Source: Nemania diffusa
Lineage: Eukaryota; Ascomycota; Sordariomycetes; Xylariales; Xylariaceae
Assembly (NCBI GenBank): GCA_038501195.1
Contig: JBBPUQ010000002.1
Location: 3,782,001 to 3,846,000, forward strand
Reading direction: 5' to 3'
DNA: 64,000 nt
A model generated the notes under the pieces. That model searched no databases. It saw only the letters and a list, made by a program, of their open reading frames with translations, and was not told where the DNA came from. Of this stretch, positions 10,366 through 24,900 are shown piece by piece; position 1 is the first letter of the stretch; each line of letters starts with the position of its first letter. The position numbers and the translations under genes were made by a program.

Positions 10366-11374
10366 CTTTGGTACTTAGGCCAAAAATCGCGTTCTTGCAA
10401 TATAATATTAGTTAAAACAATATATAGACAAGGAAAAAGCTATTTGTATGTGTTGTAAGTAAAATATATGTTAACTACTACCCGCTGTTTTTAAAATTAT
10501 ATATTGACTACTACCTGCTGTTTTCGAAATTAAGTAATAAAGTATAAAATGCGGTATATAAATCTATAGCATTAAATTTGTAGCTAGCAACTTTTAAAGT
10601 AATATTAATAATATAAGTGCTAAATTTTTTCTAGAATTTTTAAATATGCTTTAAGTGCTTTTTTTTAAAAAAAGTAAAGTTATATTTATTTTTTTATTAA
10701 GCGGTAAAAAAAACGTTGTTAAAAAAAAAAAGCATATGTAAAGTTTTTTTAAAATGCGTTATATTTTACTAATAAAGCTAAACAAAATAAAAAACTTGCT
10801 TTAAAAAAAAAAGTCAATAACTATAAAACTTAAAATTTATTTTACTATTGTTAAAAGTAGCTGTTGTAACAGTTAGTTAGTAGTAATTAATTATAATAAG
10901 TTTGGCTTAAAAATATAAAAAAATAATAAGTTTTTAATAGTTAACAAAAAGCAATATGTGCTATAAAATAAGTTATATATAAAAATAAACAATTTAAATA
11001 ATAAATATTTAATATATATTAGCAAGTTTAAAATTATTTAGTTGCTATGTTTGTAAAGCAAATTTAAACTATGCAACTAGTTGTAAATTTAGCAAAACTT
11101 AATTAATTATTTAAAGCTTTAAGTAACTAAAATGTATAAACAGTGCTATATAGTAAAAAAGATTTTTTAATAAAGTTTTAATTTTGTTTAGCTATTATAT
11201 AGCGTTTTATATAAACTGTTGCTAATTTTAAGTGTATTTTTATAGTTTAACTATTTTATTTTGTATTTTTTAATTAACTTATACTTTTTAATTATTTTAA
11301 TTAATTTATATGTTTTAAATAATTTATGTTTTTAAATCAAGTTGTACTTTTTAATTAACTTATGCTTTTTAATT

Positions 11375-11488
11375 AACTTATATATTTAGTTAATTAAGTT
11401 GTACGCTTTAGTTATTTTAAACAAAAAGCTTAACTTATATGTTTAGTTAATTAAATTACATGCTTTAGTTATTTTAAACAAAAAGCTT
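11375..11488. repeat. Two 57-bp tandem copies in the AT block
   Basis: Positions 11375-11431 and 11432-11488 are two copies of a 57-bp unit (AACTTATAT-TTTAGTTAATTAA ... ACAAAAAGCTT) that differ at a few sites, mostly A/G. A tandem duplication that predates or escaped the final mutation wave. Confidence 0.75.
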
Positions 11489-14400
11489 AAATAAATTTAT
11501 TAACACTTAAATATTAATTTATATTATTAAGTCTGTTTGCTAATGCTTTTTTTTTAAAAATTTCCAAACTGTTTTTTTTTCAGCTGCTATATCTTGTTTT
11601 TTTTTAAGCCGTTTATGTTTTCAGCAATTAATTTAATATTATATAATGCGTTAGTTTATAAAATTAATGTTTATATTAAACTTAGTTTAAAAAGCTTTTA
11701 GTAAAAAATTGTTTTGTTTGCTTTTAAGTTTTTTAAAAGTTTTATAAAACTTTTAAATATAATTAAACAAAAAAGTTTAATATATGTGCTAAAAATAAAA
11801 AAGTTACAACTAAATTAAAGTTTTTATAAAAAGCTTTAAATCAGTAATACAGCTATAAATATAATATTACAATTTGTAGTTATTACATTTATTTGTTATA
11901 CAAGTAAAAGTGTTATAATAGTTATAGCAATTTTTGTAATATAAGCTTTTTTACAGGAATTTTTTGTTAAAATAAATATAAACTATATTGTGTTTAATGT
12001 AATAATGTTTAAACTGTTATAATTATAAAACTTGTTTAAATTTTATATAAAAGTTTGACTTTTTTTAAGCTATTATATTAGCAATTTATATATTAGCAAA
12101 AAATGCTTTTATAAAAAGTAGTAAACTTAATTTAAAATTTTTAAGAAATTTTAGCCTTAATGTTTTAACAAAGTTAATAATATAAATATTACACTTGCTA
12201 CTTTAAACTTTAGTTTTTATACAAACTTTAATTAAGTTAGAAACTTATTTGTTAACATATAATTGATTGAAATGTTGCTTAATGTTAATAATTTGTATAT
12301 TATATAACAACGTAATAATAACTTTAGCATGTTTACTTAAGTTGTTAAACAATAAAACAATTATATATAAGTTAGATTTAAAAATTAATATAACAATTTA
12401 AATAATAAGCTGTATATATATATTGTTAGCAAAACTAATACTAATAAATATTTTGTATTTTTTATTTATATTTAAAAAAATAAAAAAGCTTTAAGTAGTA
12501 TTAATAGCAAGTTTTTGCAAAAATTGCTATATTTTGTTTATTTTAATACTATTGAAATAAATACTAAACTAGTTTTTAAAAACAGTTTAGTTTTTATATA
12601 TTATACTATTGTAAAAAGTTTTGTTAACAAAAGCAAAAATGTTTTTAAAAATTTTATAGTTAATATTTAATTAAAACTATTAAAATGTACTTAAGTAAAT
12701 TATTTACATTATAAAAGTAAGTTTTAACTGCAGAACAAACAAATTTAAAAAATATTGTTTTTTAGTTTTAAAAAAATATATGTTAGTTGTAAAAACTAAA
12801 AAAAAAAGTTGCTTTATATTTTCAGTAAACAATTTAACTGTAATTTTAAAAAATAAAATAAATAAAATTAAAATAAAAAGTTCAGTAATTTAAAATGCTT
12901 TATTAATTTATAAAAATTTAAGTGCTATTAATTTGCTTATAGTATTAATTGCAAAAAATATATAAACAACTATAATAACGTTTGTAAATAGTTATATAAT
13001 AAAGCTAGTTATAGCTTTAAAGTATTACTTAGCACTATTAGTATTTTAAAATTAAAAGCTATATTGTTAAATGTTAAATATAGTATAAATTATTTATATG
13101 TTAATATTAAATCAGTTATGCTTAAACATTTAAAAAATAATTTTTAACAGTAACTTTAGTAAACAAAATATTATTAAAGTTAATATATATATTTTGTTAA
13201 CTATTTTAATAATTTTGCATATAAGTTTTTAAAAGTTTAAAAAATTAGCAATATTTTAGTTAAAAAGTAAATTTTTTTTTGTTTTTTTTATAAAAAATAA
13301 AAAAGTTTGCAAAATTAGTAATTTTTAAATAACAAAATGTTTTATATATAAATTTAATATATAAAAAGTATTAAAAATTGCAGTAAAAACATTGTTTAAT
13401 TGTTTATTATTTTTTACTATTACAATAGTAACGTTAAATAAAACTGCTAAAGTTTTGTTAAATTTTAAAACAACTTTTGCAAACATATTAGCTGCTACTA
13501 TATTAGCTAGCTTAGTTGATTTGTTTGCGCTTTATATTAAGCTTTATATATTAAATATATTTGTGTTTTTTTAGCTGCTATTTGCGCTGTTTTTTTAATT
13601 GCTGTTTTTAATAAGTTAATTTTTATTAGTTTTTTTTTTATTAGTTTTTTTTTCGTTTACTTTATTAGTATGTTTACAAAATAAGGCGATTTGCTTTTTG
13701 TATTTAAAATCGCAGTATTATAAATGCGCTAAAATATTTGCGATATAGTTTTTTAACTAATTAGTTTTATAAGTTTGCAATTTAAGCTTTTTTTAGTTAA
13801 ATTTTATTTTTTTTTACTTGTTTAAAGCTATAGTTAGCTTTTTAAAAACTAAATTGTTAGCTTTAGCAAAAACAGAAAAAGCTGGTGTTAATATTTTTAC
13901 AAATATTAGCGCGTTAAATTAAAGTAGTAATAAAAATAAAATAGCTGCTATATATATTTTACTATTTTTAAAACAGTTTAATAACACTTTTATACTGTAA
14001 AAAAATATTTTGTTTTTACTAAAAATAAATGCTTATTAGTTAAAATTAAATCAAAAAACTTGTTTAAATATACAATTTAAGTTTGCTTAAGTAATGCTTT
14101 GTTATATTGTTTATTAGTTTAAACAATTAATTAGTTTTTTAAATTATTGTTTTTAAGCTTTTATTGCTACATTTATATTTATTAAGCTTAATATAAGTTT
14201 AGCAATAATTAAAACTAGAATAAGCTTTTAAAGTTAGTTTTGCGTTAATATTGCAGCAATATATTGTTTAAACGAAATACTAGCTATTTTTTTAAAAATA
14301 TAACAAAACATTAAATAAATTGTAGTATTAAAATATATAAAATTTTAATTGTTAAAGTTAGCAAAATATTGCATAAATTTAACATTGTTTATAAGTTTGT

Positions 14401-17400
14401 AAAAATTTATAGTTGTTTTAGCTATAGCTTTAATTTAAGCTGCTGCTATTTGTTTGTAAATTATTTATAAAAGTAAAACTTTAAAAAAAAACTTAGCTGC
14501 ATTAGCTGCTAGTTATTAAAAATATTTATTAGTATCAAACTTTTTTAAAACGCTAATAGTAAGTATTTTAATTTTTATTAACAGTGTTTTACTTTATAAT
14601 TTTAATTATTTTAGCATTTTAAATGCTTTAATATAAAATGCTAGCATTTTTACTAATTTTTATTTTTGTAATATAATTATATATATAACATTATATAGCA
14701 AAAGCTTTAGCTTAAAGTTTTAAAATATATAAAAAGCACACTTATAAATATATTTAGTAACAAAACTGTTAATTTAGTTACGCTATATAACAAAATGTTT
14801 AAAATTGTTTTTAGTTTTGTTTTGTAACAACAATTTAAAGTGTTGTTTAATAAATATTATTTATTGCTTTAATATAATAACATTATTGTTGCAACAGATT
14901 TTATTTAAAACCTGGTATATAATTGCTTTTTATACATTAAATTTGTTAAAATTCTCGCTATACTTTTTAGCATCAACAATATGCTTAATAATAATTTCGA
15001 TGTTTTGTTTAAGCAAATTATTAGTTTTTATACTATATTAAACAAACTTAAAATTATAAAGCTTAATATAAAGCTAGTTTTTTAAACAAAATAAAATAGC
15101 AAAGTTTGATTTGTTGCTTGTAAAAATAAGCAGCTATTTTATATTGTATAAAAAGTTTAAATTTTAAATAAAGTTTGATATATAAAAAGCTGCAAACTTT
15201 TTATGCTTTATAAAAACAATAATTTTTTTACTATGTTTGTATTTTTTATAAACTATTATTGCTAACTTAATAAATTGTTTAAGTATTAACATTTAAATTT
15301 TTTAATGTTTTTAACAATATAAAACTGTTTAATAATTTAATAAAATATTGTTAAGTTTAGTAAAAATTTCTAAAAAAGCATAATTAGCTCAAACATTTTT
15401 ATATAAGTTAATAGTGCAATGTTAGTACTTTTTACTAAGTAATACCTATATATTATATAGCTTTTGCAATAGTACAAAAAAACAGGCTTAAAGCTAAATT
15501 GCTATGTTTTAAAGCTAGAATTAGTTTGCAAAAAGCTTGTATGTGTTTTTAAATTTTTTGCTTTATATCTGCTAAAGTTTATAATATTGCTTTTTTTGTT
15601 AAATATAATAAATTTTTGTAGTATGTTTTAAAAGCTAGAAAATAATACTTAAAATTTATATAAAAAATAAAGCTATAAAAAAAATAGTTTAAGCACAGTT
15701 AATAGCAAATTAAACTAAAAAGTTAAAATTTACTTTAGTAATAAACAGTATAGCTAAAAATGCAGTATAATTAATATAAATATTTGCGAAAATAATGCTG
15801 CGTTATTTATTTCAAAAGCAATATAAATAAAGCAGCTAAATTGTTTTAATTTTTTTGTTTGTATTGTTTACTTTGATTTGTGTTTACAAGCTTAGCATTT
15901 AGTTTTATGCTAATAAAATAATGTAATTATTGTAATATAGTGCAAAAAATGCAAGTACTGTTTAAGCTTATTTTTGTTTTTTTGTAGCATTAAAAAATAT
16001 TATAAAAATATTTACAACTGCAGCAAAAAAAAATAATATATAGTAAAACTTAAATTAGCTTGATTTGTTAAGTTTTTGCTTGAGCTAGTTTTTATATGTT
16101 TGCTATTTATTGATTTTTTTTTTTAAATATAATAAAATGCTAATGTTTGCAGAATTAAAAGCGTTATATTTTATGCTATAATATACTTTGTAATAAACTT
16201 TATTTAAAAGCTAATAATTATTTGCTAGTTATAGTTGCAAAACATTAAAATATTTTATTTGCTAATGTTTTTTGCTTTAGTATATAAAATATTATTTAAT
16301 AAAACAACTTTTACATTTAAGTTTATAGTGCTAAAAACTACAATTAGTACAAAAAATTTAAATAATTTTGCATGTTTAGCAGTAAATAAAATCATGCTTA
16401 ACAAAAATATAAACTTAGCAAAAAAATTTGTTATATGTAGCGTTTATATAAACAAAGTTTATTTTACTGTTGTAGTTTATTACAAATGTTACTGCAGCTT
16501 TTTAGTTATTTATAAAGTAAATATAACGTTAGTTATTAATAAAAAAAAACAACTAAAAAAGCTTTTTATTACTATGTAAAAACTAATATGTTTTTATATA
16601 AAATATGCAATAAAAAGCAAAGTTATGCTTAAACTTAAAAGTAAAAGTTTAAAACTAAAAGTTTTTAAATTTACAAACAGTAATATTTTTTAAATTTTCA
16701 ATAGTAAACATGTTGTTAAAACTAGTTTATAAAAATATATTGCTAAAGTTAAAAGTAATACTAGTAAAGTAAAAAAGCATTTAATAAATATAAATGCTTT
16801 AACTAATGTAAAAATTTCAATAAATAAAAAGTATTTATTTATATTATTAAAAATTAATAGTAAGTTGTTTTATAATATTACAAAATATTAAAGTTTTATA
16901 TGCAGAGGCAAATATTAACTTAAGTTTTGTGTATAAATTTTAATAAAAGTTAAATAGTATTAAAAGCAAAGGTTTAAAAGCAGCGCTAAAAGCAGAAAAT
17001 AATTTGTTTTTGTTGCTTGATACAAACTATTAACGTAAAAGTATATAAAAAAAGTGTTTTAAAAATATAAGCTTATTATATAGCTAAAGTACTTGATTAT
17101 TGTATTTAGTAACTAAAGTAGTAAAAGCAATAAAGAAGTTTTTTTTTTTTTTAAGAATAAAAAAAACAACAGAAAAAATAAAAGCAGTTTTGTATTTGTT
17201 GCTTGATGTAAACTAATACTAATAAGCAGATATTTTAGTAAAAGTAATAATAAAAAAAGTAGAAACTATATTAGTTTAAACAGAAGCAACAATGTTAACT
17301 TTATAAAAATTGTTTATAACATTTAAATCAACTAAGTTAAAGTTTGTAAAAAAATTGTAATTACTTGCTTTTTTTTTTACTTTTTTTTTTGTTTTATATT

Positions 17401-18801
17401 ATATTACGCGTTGCTGTTGTTAATAAACTTTGCAGCGCTATGCTTAGCTATTTAATGTTATAGCTACAGGTTTAAATATTTTGTTAAATAAACTTAGTAG
17501 TAAATAAAAAAATACTAAAATTAACTTATATAAAAAAATAACGCAAAAAATACAACAATATAAAAATAGTTAAATAATGCAAAAAAAATTAAAGTTAGCT
17601 AGTGCTAAAAGTAAATATATATAAAAAAAAGCTGCAAAAAAAAGCTATAGTATAGATATAAATAAGTTTTGTATAAAGTTGCTATTTTTGTATATTATAG
17701 CGCTTGCTTGTTATATTTGCTAGTTGTTATGTTTTTTCTGTTGTAAAGTGTTGCACTTGCTGTTATAAAAATATTGCAAATATATACTTATATAAAAAGT
17801 AGCAAGTATATATTTATAAAAAAAGTAAAATATTTAAGTATTTATAAAAGTATAAAAATATTTGAACTAGTAGTACTAACAGCTTTTTTGTATATATAAA
17901 AATTAAATTTAACACTTTAAATAAAATAAGTTAAAAAATTTAATATAAAAAATAAAAATAATAATGTTTTTTTAATAGATATAAAACTTTATATTTATAA
18001 CAATAGTACTACTTGATTAGCTAGATTGTTTGTTTAAAAAAGCAGGGAAAAAAAAGAAAAAAGTATAAAAAAAAAAAAAAAAAAAAAAAACAGAAAAAAA
18101 CGAAAAAACAAAAAAGCTAAATATATAAAGTAACAAACTAAAAAAATTATATATAAAGCTAAATAAATTTGTAAAACTGCTATTTTTTTTTTTTATTATT
18201 ACATTAATTGCTTATATATTATATTGTTTTAGTAAATTTCTGCTGCTTTATTAATTTTTATAAACATTAAATTATATAAAAGTATATTTTAATTTATGTT
18301 TTGTTTAATTAAATAGCAAAATAATATTTTTTATAAATTTTAATAACACAGTTAAAATTTATAGTTTGAGCATTTTTAAAATATTAAAGTTTAAACTTGT
18401 ATTAATTTAAATAGTATTTTTATACTGTAGTTTTTTAAATGCTATTATTTAGCATTTTGTTTATTAAATTAATACTGTTTTTTTAAATAAGCTTTGTTGT
18501 ATTATAATAAGCAATTTAAAATATTGAAGTTTAAACTTATATTTTAACACTGTTTTTTCAAATAGGCTTTGTTATATACAGTAGTTAAAAAAATTCATAC
18601 ATTTAAAAATGTAATTGTTTCGTTAGCATTGTTTAATTACTTGTTATACAAGCTTAAAATACTATAATGCTAAAAAGTTTAAGCTTTAGATGCATTAATA
18701 TATTGTATTAGTAAATTTTTTAAGTTTTAAATTTTATAATAGAAAAAATATTAAGTTAAACTTAAATAGGTTTTTTTTGTATGTTAAAGCTAGAACAAGC
18801 A

Positions 18802-18966
18802 GTAAAGCGGTTTTTTGCAGGATTTTCTAAGTAGGTGTTAGCTAGGAGGCCAACCGGTAAAGCAGCTTTTTGCAGGATTTTCTAAGTAAGCGTTAATTAA
18901 AAGGTAAACCGGTAAAGCGGCCTTTTGCAGGATCTTTTAAGTAAGCGTTAGCTAAAAAGTCAACAT
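18802..18966. repeat. Three 55-bp tandem copies, less mutated than surroundings
   Basis: Units start at 18802, 18857 and 18912, each beginning GTAAAGC and containing TTTTGCAGGAT and TTAAGTAAGCGTTA-like segments. Unlike the surrounding kilobases the units keep GG, CC, GA and TC dinucleotides (for example GGAGGCCAACCGG in the first unit). This is an island of normal-looking sequence within the AT block. Confidence 0.85.
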
Positions 18967-21900
18967 GTTTTTTAATAATGTCGATTAAATACAAAAGTTT
19001 GCTTTATATTTAAGCAAAGTTATATAACTATTAGTTTTATTACTAGCAAATGCTTTAGTAAATAAGCTAGCTTATAAACTAAAAACCGATTTACAATGTA
19101 ACCTAGTGTAAGGATAGTTAAAAGCACTATTTAAGTTTATTTTTGCTATGTAATAAAAATTGAAGTTATAAAGTACTTTTAATTGCAAAGTTTTAAAATC
19201 AAACATTTTACTAACATTTTAGTTTTAATTTTAGCTTAAACTTATAAAATGCTTAGTTTATAACTTGAAAATTGTAAAAAATAAAATCTTTGTTATTAAC
19301 TGCGATTAATAGATCTTTTTGTAATTGTTTTTTTTTTGCTGTAAAAAATACTAGTACAAATAGTTTAGTCAATAATGTACTAAAAAATATATAGTTTGTT
19401 ATATATATAAAAGTAAACAAAAAAAAAAGCTAAAGTAGCTTAATAGTAAAACGTAGTATATATATAAGTATTAAAAACAAAAAAGTATATATATATAAAA
19501 GCAAAAATAAAAGTAGCTATATAAATAATAGTGCAGTTAAACTGTATATACAGCTTAAAAACCTATATTAAGCAATAAGGTGTAAAAGTTGCAAAAAAAT
19601 AAGTCGATAAAATAAGCTATAGTAAATATATACTTGTAATAATTTATAAGCATGCAAAAAATATTTTTACGCAAAATTATAGCAGGCTTTTATATGCACT
19701 TTTTATAGTTTATTTATTTTACTTTGTAGTACAATTGCAGCATTGTGTTACTTGGCTTTTTTATAGTAAAATAATTTTTTATAGCTTTAATAATGAACTT
19801 TTTTTGTTTATTATTAATTATTTCGCTTATTTTAAGCTATAGCTAGCTAAATTTATTAAGTTAAACAAGTATAAAGTTTTCAATAAATATATTTAAGTTT
19901 TATTTTAACTAAGCTAGCAGCTTAACGCAATATTTAAATAGCTCAAGGATTTTTTTGATAAAAAATAGTTTTGCTTTGTAAAAGCTAAGCTTAGTTTAAT
20001 AGTTAAAATAATACTTTATATAACTTAGTTTAGCTAGTTTAATATAAACTATGTTGTTTTTTGTTAATTTTAATAGTTGCTTATATAAACTATTGTAGTA
20101 GATTTTTATATAAGCTTGTACTAATATTGTTATGTTTGCAGCTTTTTGTTGTAAAGTTTGCTACGTAGTACTAAAGTTTACATTTAAAGTAAGATCTACA
20201 AATAAAAAAGTTTTAAATCAGCAGCTATAGAAAATTTTAAAAGGACTTTTAGTAATAGTAGCTAATATAAAAGTATTAAAACAATAAATAACATAAAAAA
20301 AATATAACTTTTAACTGTTAGAATTAAGTTTAGCGCTTAAAAAAGTAACTATGTTAGTTATAAATATTTAAACTATATATTTGGTTTGCTTATTTGCAAA
20401 ATAATAATAAGCAGCAGTAACTTTTATACCGATTTAAGCGGTTTTACAAAAAGCTATTTATAAGTTAAAAACAAATTTAAAATTTATATTTAAAATAAAT
20501 GCATTTAAAAAGCTTTAGTTAGTATAAACATGTTTAATATAAACTTTAGTTTATTGTTTAAAAGTATAAGTAAATTTGCTAATTATTATTTTTATAAATT
20601 TAAATGTTTTGTTAACAATAAAAAGAAAAATATTGTTGCTTTTTTTAAAAACTAATAGCTTAACAATAAAGTTTATACAAAAAACAAAAAGCGAAATTTA
20701 AAAAGTGTTAATAGAGTATAAATCGCCGAATAGTTTAACTTAGTTTGTTTTAATACTTGTGTATTTAAAACAAGCATTGCAAATATAGTTAGTTACAAAT
20801 GCTTTTATATTTAGAAAAAAAATAAAAAAACATAAAAAGTAATATATACGTTATATTTTTGTATATGTTTAATTATTATATATTATATATAAAATATATA
20901 TTTGTTAAAAAGCTAATATAATAAACTAGTTAGCTTTTAAGCTTATAAAATACATAAACATAGTTTAAAAATTAAAGCAAAAAAAATAAAATGTAAAATT
21001 TAGAACTTTTTTATTTTTAAAATTTTGTTATTGTTATATAAGTTTATTATAAACTGTTTTAAAATTTTTATTTTTTTTGTAACTAGTAGCAATAGTTTAT
21101 ATTAATTTATTTAATATATGCAATAATGCTGTAACAAATCTGTTGAAATTTTGCAAATAGATTTTAGCTTGTAAAAAAGCAGAGTTATTATTTAGTAGTA
21201 AACTATTTCGTAGTAGTAATACAGCTAAACTTTTAATTTGTTATATTACTAAAGCTAAAAAGTAATTTTGTAATAAAAAATTATATATAGCTTGCTGTTG
21301 TTTTGTTTAAGCTTTTATAACAACTAAAGATTATATTGTTTTAAACGCAAAATTAAGTTTTAATTTGTGTTTAAAAAGTTGAAATAATACATTTGCATTT
21401 ATAAAACTAAAACTAAAAACATATATAATTTTTAGCTTATAAACAAAACGCAAAAAAAATAATCGCTAAGCTTTAAATTAGTTTAAAACTTTTGATTAGC
21501 TGTTTATATTTACAAATAACTAAACAATAACATTATAGTTTATATAAACATAAATGTTGTTATAATTTAAAAAATATATTAGCTTTTTTAAAAATTATAC
21601 TAAGCTACAAATTTTAATTTTGTAAATGTTAAAACATAGTTTTTTTGATTTAAAAACATAAAATAAAAAGAAAATAAAACATAGTTTACTGTTTTTTTAA
21701 ATTTAATACATTGTAGTACTAACTTTATATAAACAGCTAAAATTAATACAAAAAATATATAGTTTGATGTAATTTAAATATACTAGCTTAATAACTTTAC
21801 AAACTTTAGTTTTTAAAATTTTTTATGCTTTTTTAGCTTGTTTTTATAAAGCTAAAATATGCTTAAATAGCTTTTAATGTTTTTTAAAAGCTACTAAAAT

Positions 21901-24900
21901 AATTTTACTATTTTTGTTTAATATAAAGCTTTTTAAATAATAAAACAGTTTATATTGCTTAATATATTAAACTTTTGCTAAGTTAGCTTTAATTAAACAG
22001 TTATAAAATCTAAAAGTTTTAATATTATTAAAAAGTTATACAATAATTATAAAGTAATAAATTTAATTTTGTTAAAATTTAAATAGTTTAATACTATGTT
22101 TTAATTTTTGCAATATAGTTAATATAGCAAGTTTATAAATAGCTGCTACTTTTTTTTCTGTTATAAATAATTTAAGTCGAAATATATATACTTTTAAAGC
22201 TTAAAGCTTATATTAAACGAAATAACATTTGTTAAAAAATATAATATATTTAAATATAGCAAAAAAGCTAAATATAACATTAAAATATTTAATGTAGTTT
22301 TAAATGTTACAAAAAAAAATAATAACGTTGTTTATATATATAAAAACAAATTTTTAGAAATATTTAACTAAAAGCTGTTTTATATAGTATTAAAAAAAAC
22401 CTAGTAATATTTTAAGTTTTATAGTAGCAACTATAAATTGTTTATGTTTACAATAAGCTGTAACAAAAGCTGTTTTTTATTTATTTTTTGCTAGTATTAG
22501 CTGTTAAAAAAATTCTTTTATAACATTTACAACAATAAAAACAGTAAAACTATAAAAAGCATTAAAAATATCATTTTACTAAAAAAGAAAATATATATTG
22601 CTAATTATTTTAGTATTAACTTTGCACAAATTAACAATAACTTTAAGCTTAAGCTTTTTTTAAACTAAAAATGCTAAAAATATAATAAGTATTAATTAGC
22701 TTAAAAGTATAAATTTAACAACTTTGCAATTATAAAAAAAGTTTAAAATTAAATCTATTACTTTTTAGTTTTTTATATTTTATTGATATAATTGTTAGTA
22801 AAAATTTTTTAAATTTGCGCTTTTTTTAAATTTTATAAACATTTTAATTCTATTGTTAAAACAGCTAAATTTATTGCAAAAAAAATATACTAACTTATTA
22901 AAAACTCATTTAAGCTTATGTAAAATTTTTTATAACTAGTTTTAAAAAACGTTAATTTTAGTTATATTAATTTTAAAAAGCTTTAATAATATAAAATTTA
23001 GCAAATTAAAAAAATTAAAAAAGTAGTTATAGCTGTATTAGTTATTTAGTTTATTATTTTTATTGTTATTTTTTTAAGCTTTAAAAATATTTAACAATTA
23101 TATAGCTTGAAGATTTTTTTGTTTAACTTAAGTAGCTTATATTTATACAAAAATATAAATTTTGTTAGCTTAAATATTAGCTAATATATTATTTTTACAA
23201 AATATAATTAGTTGTGTTTTAAAGTTAGCAAACAAAAGTCTGCTATTTTATTTGTTAATAATAGCGTATATAAAAAATTCTAAAGTATTTTTTGTAAAAT
23301 TTTTAACAAGTTTAAAAGTAACAAAATATTTGTTTATATACAGCAAAAAATATAAATGTTAAACTTTAATTGTTATATTTATACTTAGTTTTATATAACA
23401 ATTATTTGTTATATAAATAGTAAACACTTTGTTTTTATAAAGTTTTAGCTTATTAAATAAAAAACTAGTTGTTTAAAATAATTGTTTTAAATTTTTTAGC
23501 TAAAAAGTATTATTTTAATTTTTTTTTTTTTATTTGATATTAAGTTTATTAGATTTAAAAAATTCAATACTAAAGATATATTTAAAACTTAATTTATTTA
23601 CAAAATATATATTAGCTAATTATTTTTAAAGCTGTTTGTTAATATTTAATAATGTAATAAATATTGTTATTATTTACAAAACAAAAAGTTTTAAACTATT
23701 TATGCTTTTTATACAAACTTGTATAAATAAATCTATAATAAATAAAAAAAAATAATATTACTGTTAAAATTTGTAAAATATAAAACTAAGTAGTAAATAT
23801 ATATTTGTATAAACTTTTAATATACTATTTAATATATAATTAAATATTTGCAAATAAAAAAAGCTAGTTTATAAGTGCTTTTTTTTGTTTAAAAAATATA
23901 TAAATATATTTTTTTTTGTATATTTTGTAATATAAGCACTTTTAACTTTTATACTGTTTATTGCTACGTTTATAAATAATTTAACAAAAAGTATATTGTT
24001 TAAATTTAATAATAAATTTAACTTTAAAAATTTATTTAAAAAAATAAATTTAATTTGTTTTAATGCTTTGTTTAAAAATAATAATTTGCAAATAAACTGT
24101 ACTAGTAATATTACAGTTAGTATATTATTAATAAATAGTATGTTTAGTTTTATAAAAATAAGCTTTATTTTTGCTAAAAATATGTTAGTAATTAGAATTT
24201 AAATATTGTTTGCTACAAAAGTTGTTGTTATATTTTTTTACGAAATGTTTTTTTAAAACATTTGCTTTAATTATTTTTTAAATCAATAATAAACATATAT
24301 TTACTGTTAAAAAAAAAAGTAAACTTAAATAGTAATTTAAAATTGTTTAAAAAAAACTAAAAAACATTAATTTAATTTATAATAAAAAAATAGTTTTTGT
24401 AAAAAATAAAATAAATATTATAAGTTTTTTTATTTTAAATAACTAGTTGCTTGTTAATAACAAAAACTTTAGCAGTTTTTATATTTAGTTGTTTTGCTAT
24501 ATTAGCGTTTATAAGTTTATTTTAATTTTAAAAAGCAGCTAGTTAGTTTAAGTTAGTTTAATTATTAAGCGTAAAATTATTGTTATTTTAGTTGTTGTTT
24601 TAATTGTTGCAGTAATTGCTGTAGCTATTATACTAGTTGTTATATTTTCTGCTTTAAATATTTCAAAGTTAATATGCAAATTTTAGCAAAGTTGTTTTTT
24701 TTTTAGCTGCTGCTAAAGCTAATAAAAAATTGTTATTATTTAGCTTTTAAAATAACTAAAAAAGCTAACTTAAAACTGCTACAGCTACAAACAAATTATT
24801 AAACTTAAGTTAGTTATATTATTAGTTATAACAAAAACAAGTGTTAATAAAGTTATAAAAATATAAAAAGTTGTATATATTTTTGTAGTTAATTTTATTT

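Noticed and set aside
18802..18966. A CRISPR-like array.
   Set aside because: Three contiguous 55-bp units with no unique spacers, in a eukaryotic genome: a plain tandem repeat.
13392..24202. Open frames of 60-114 codons in the AT block (13392, 14805, 16235, 23996).
   Set aside because: They are Lys/Asn/Ile/Phe/Leu-rich with no family motif, several lack an ATG start, and such lengths are expected where stop-free AT-rich runs occur by chance.
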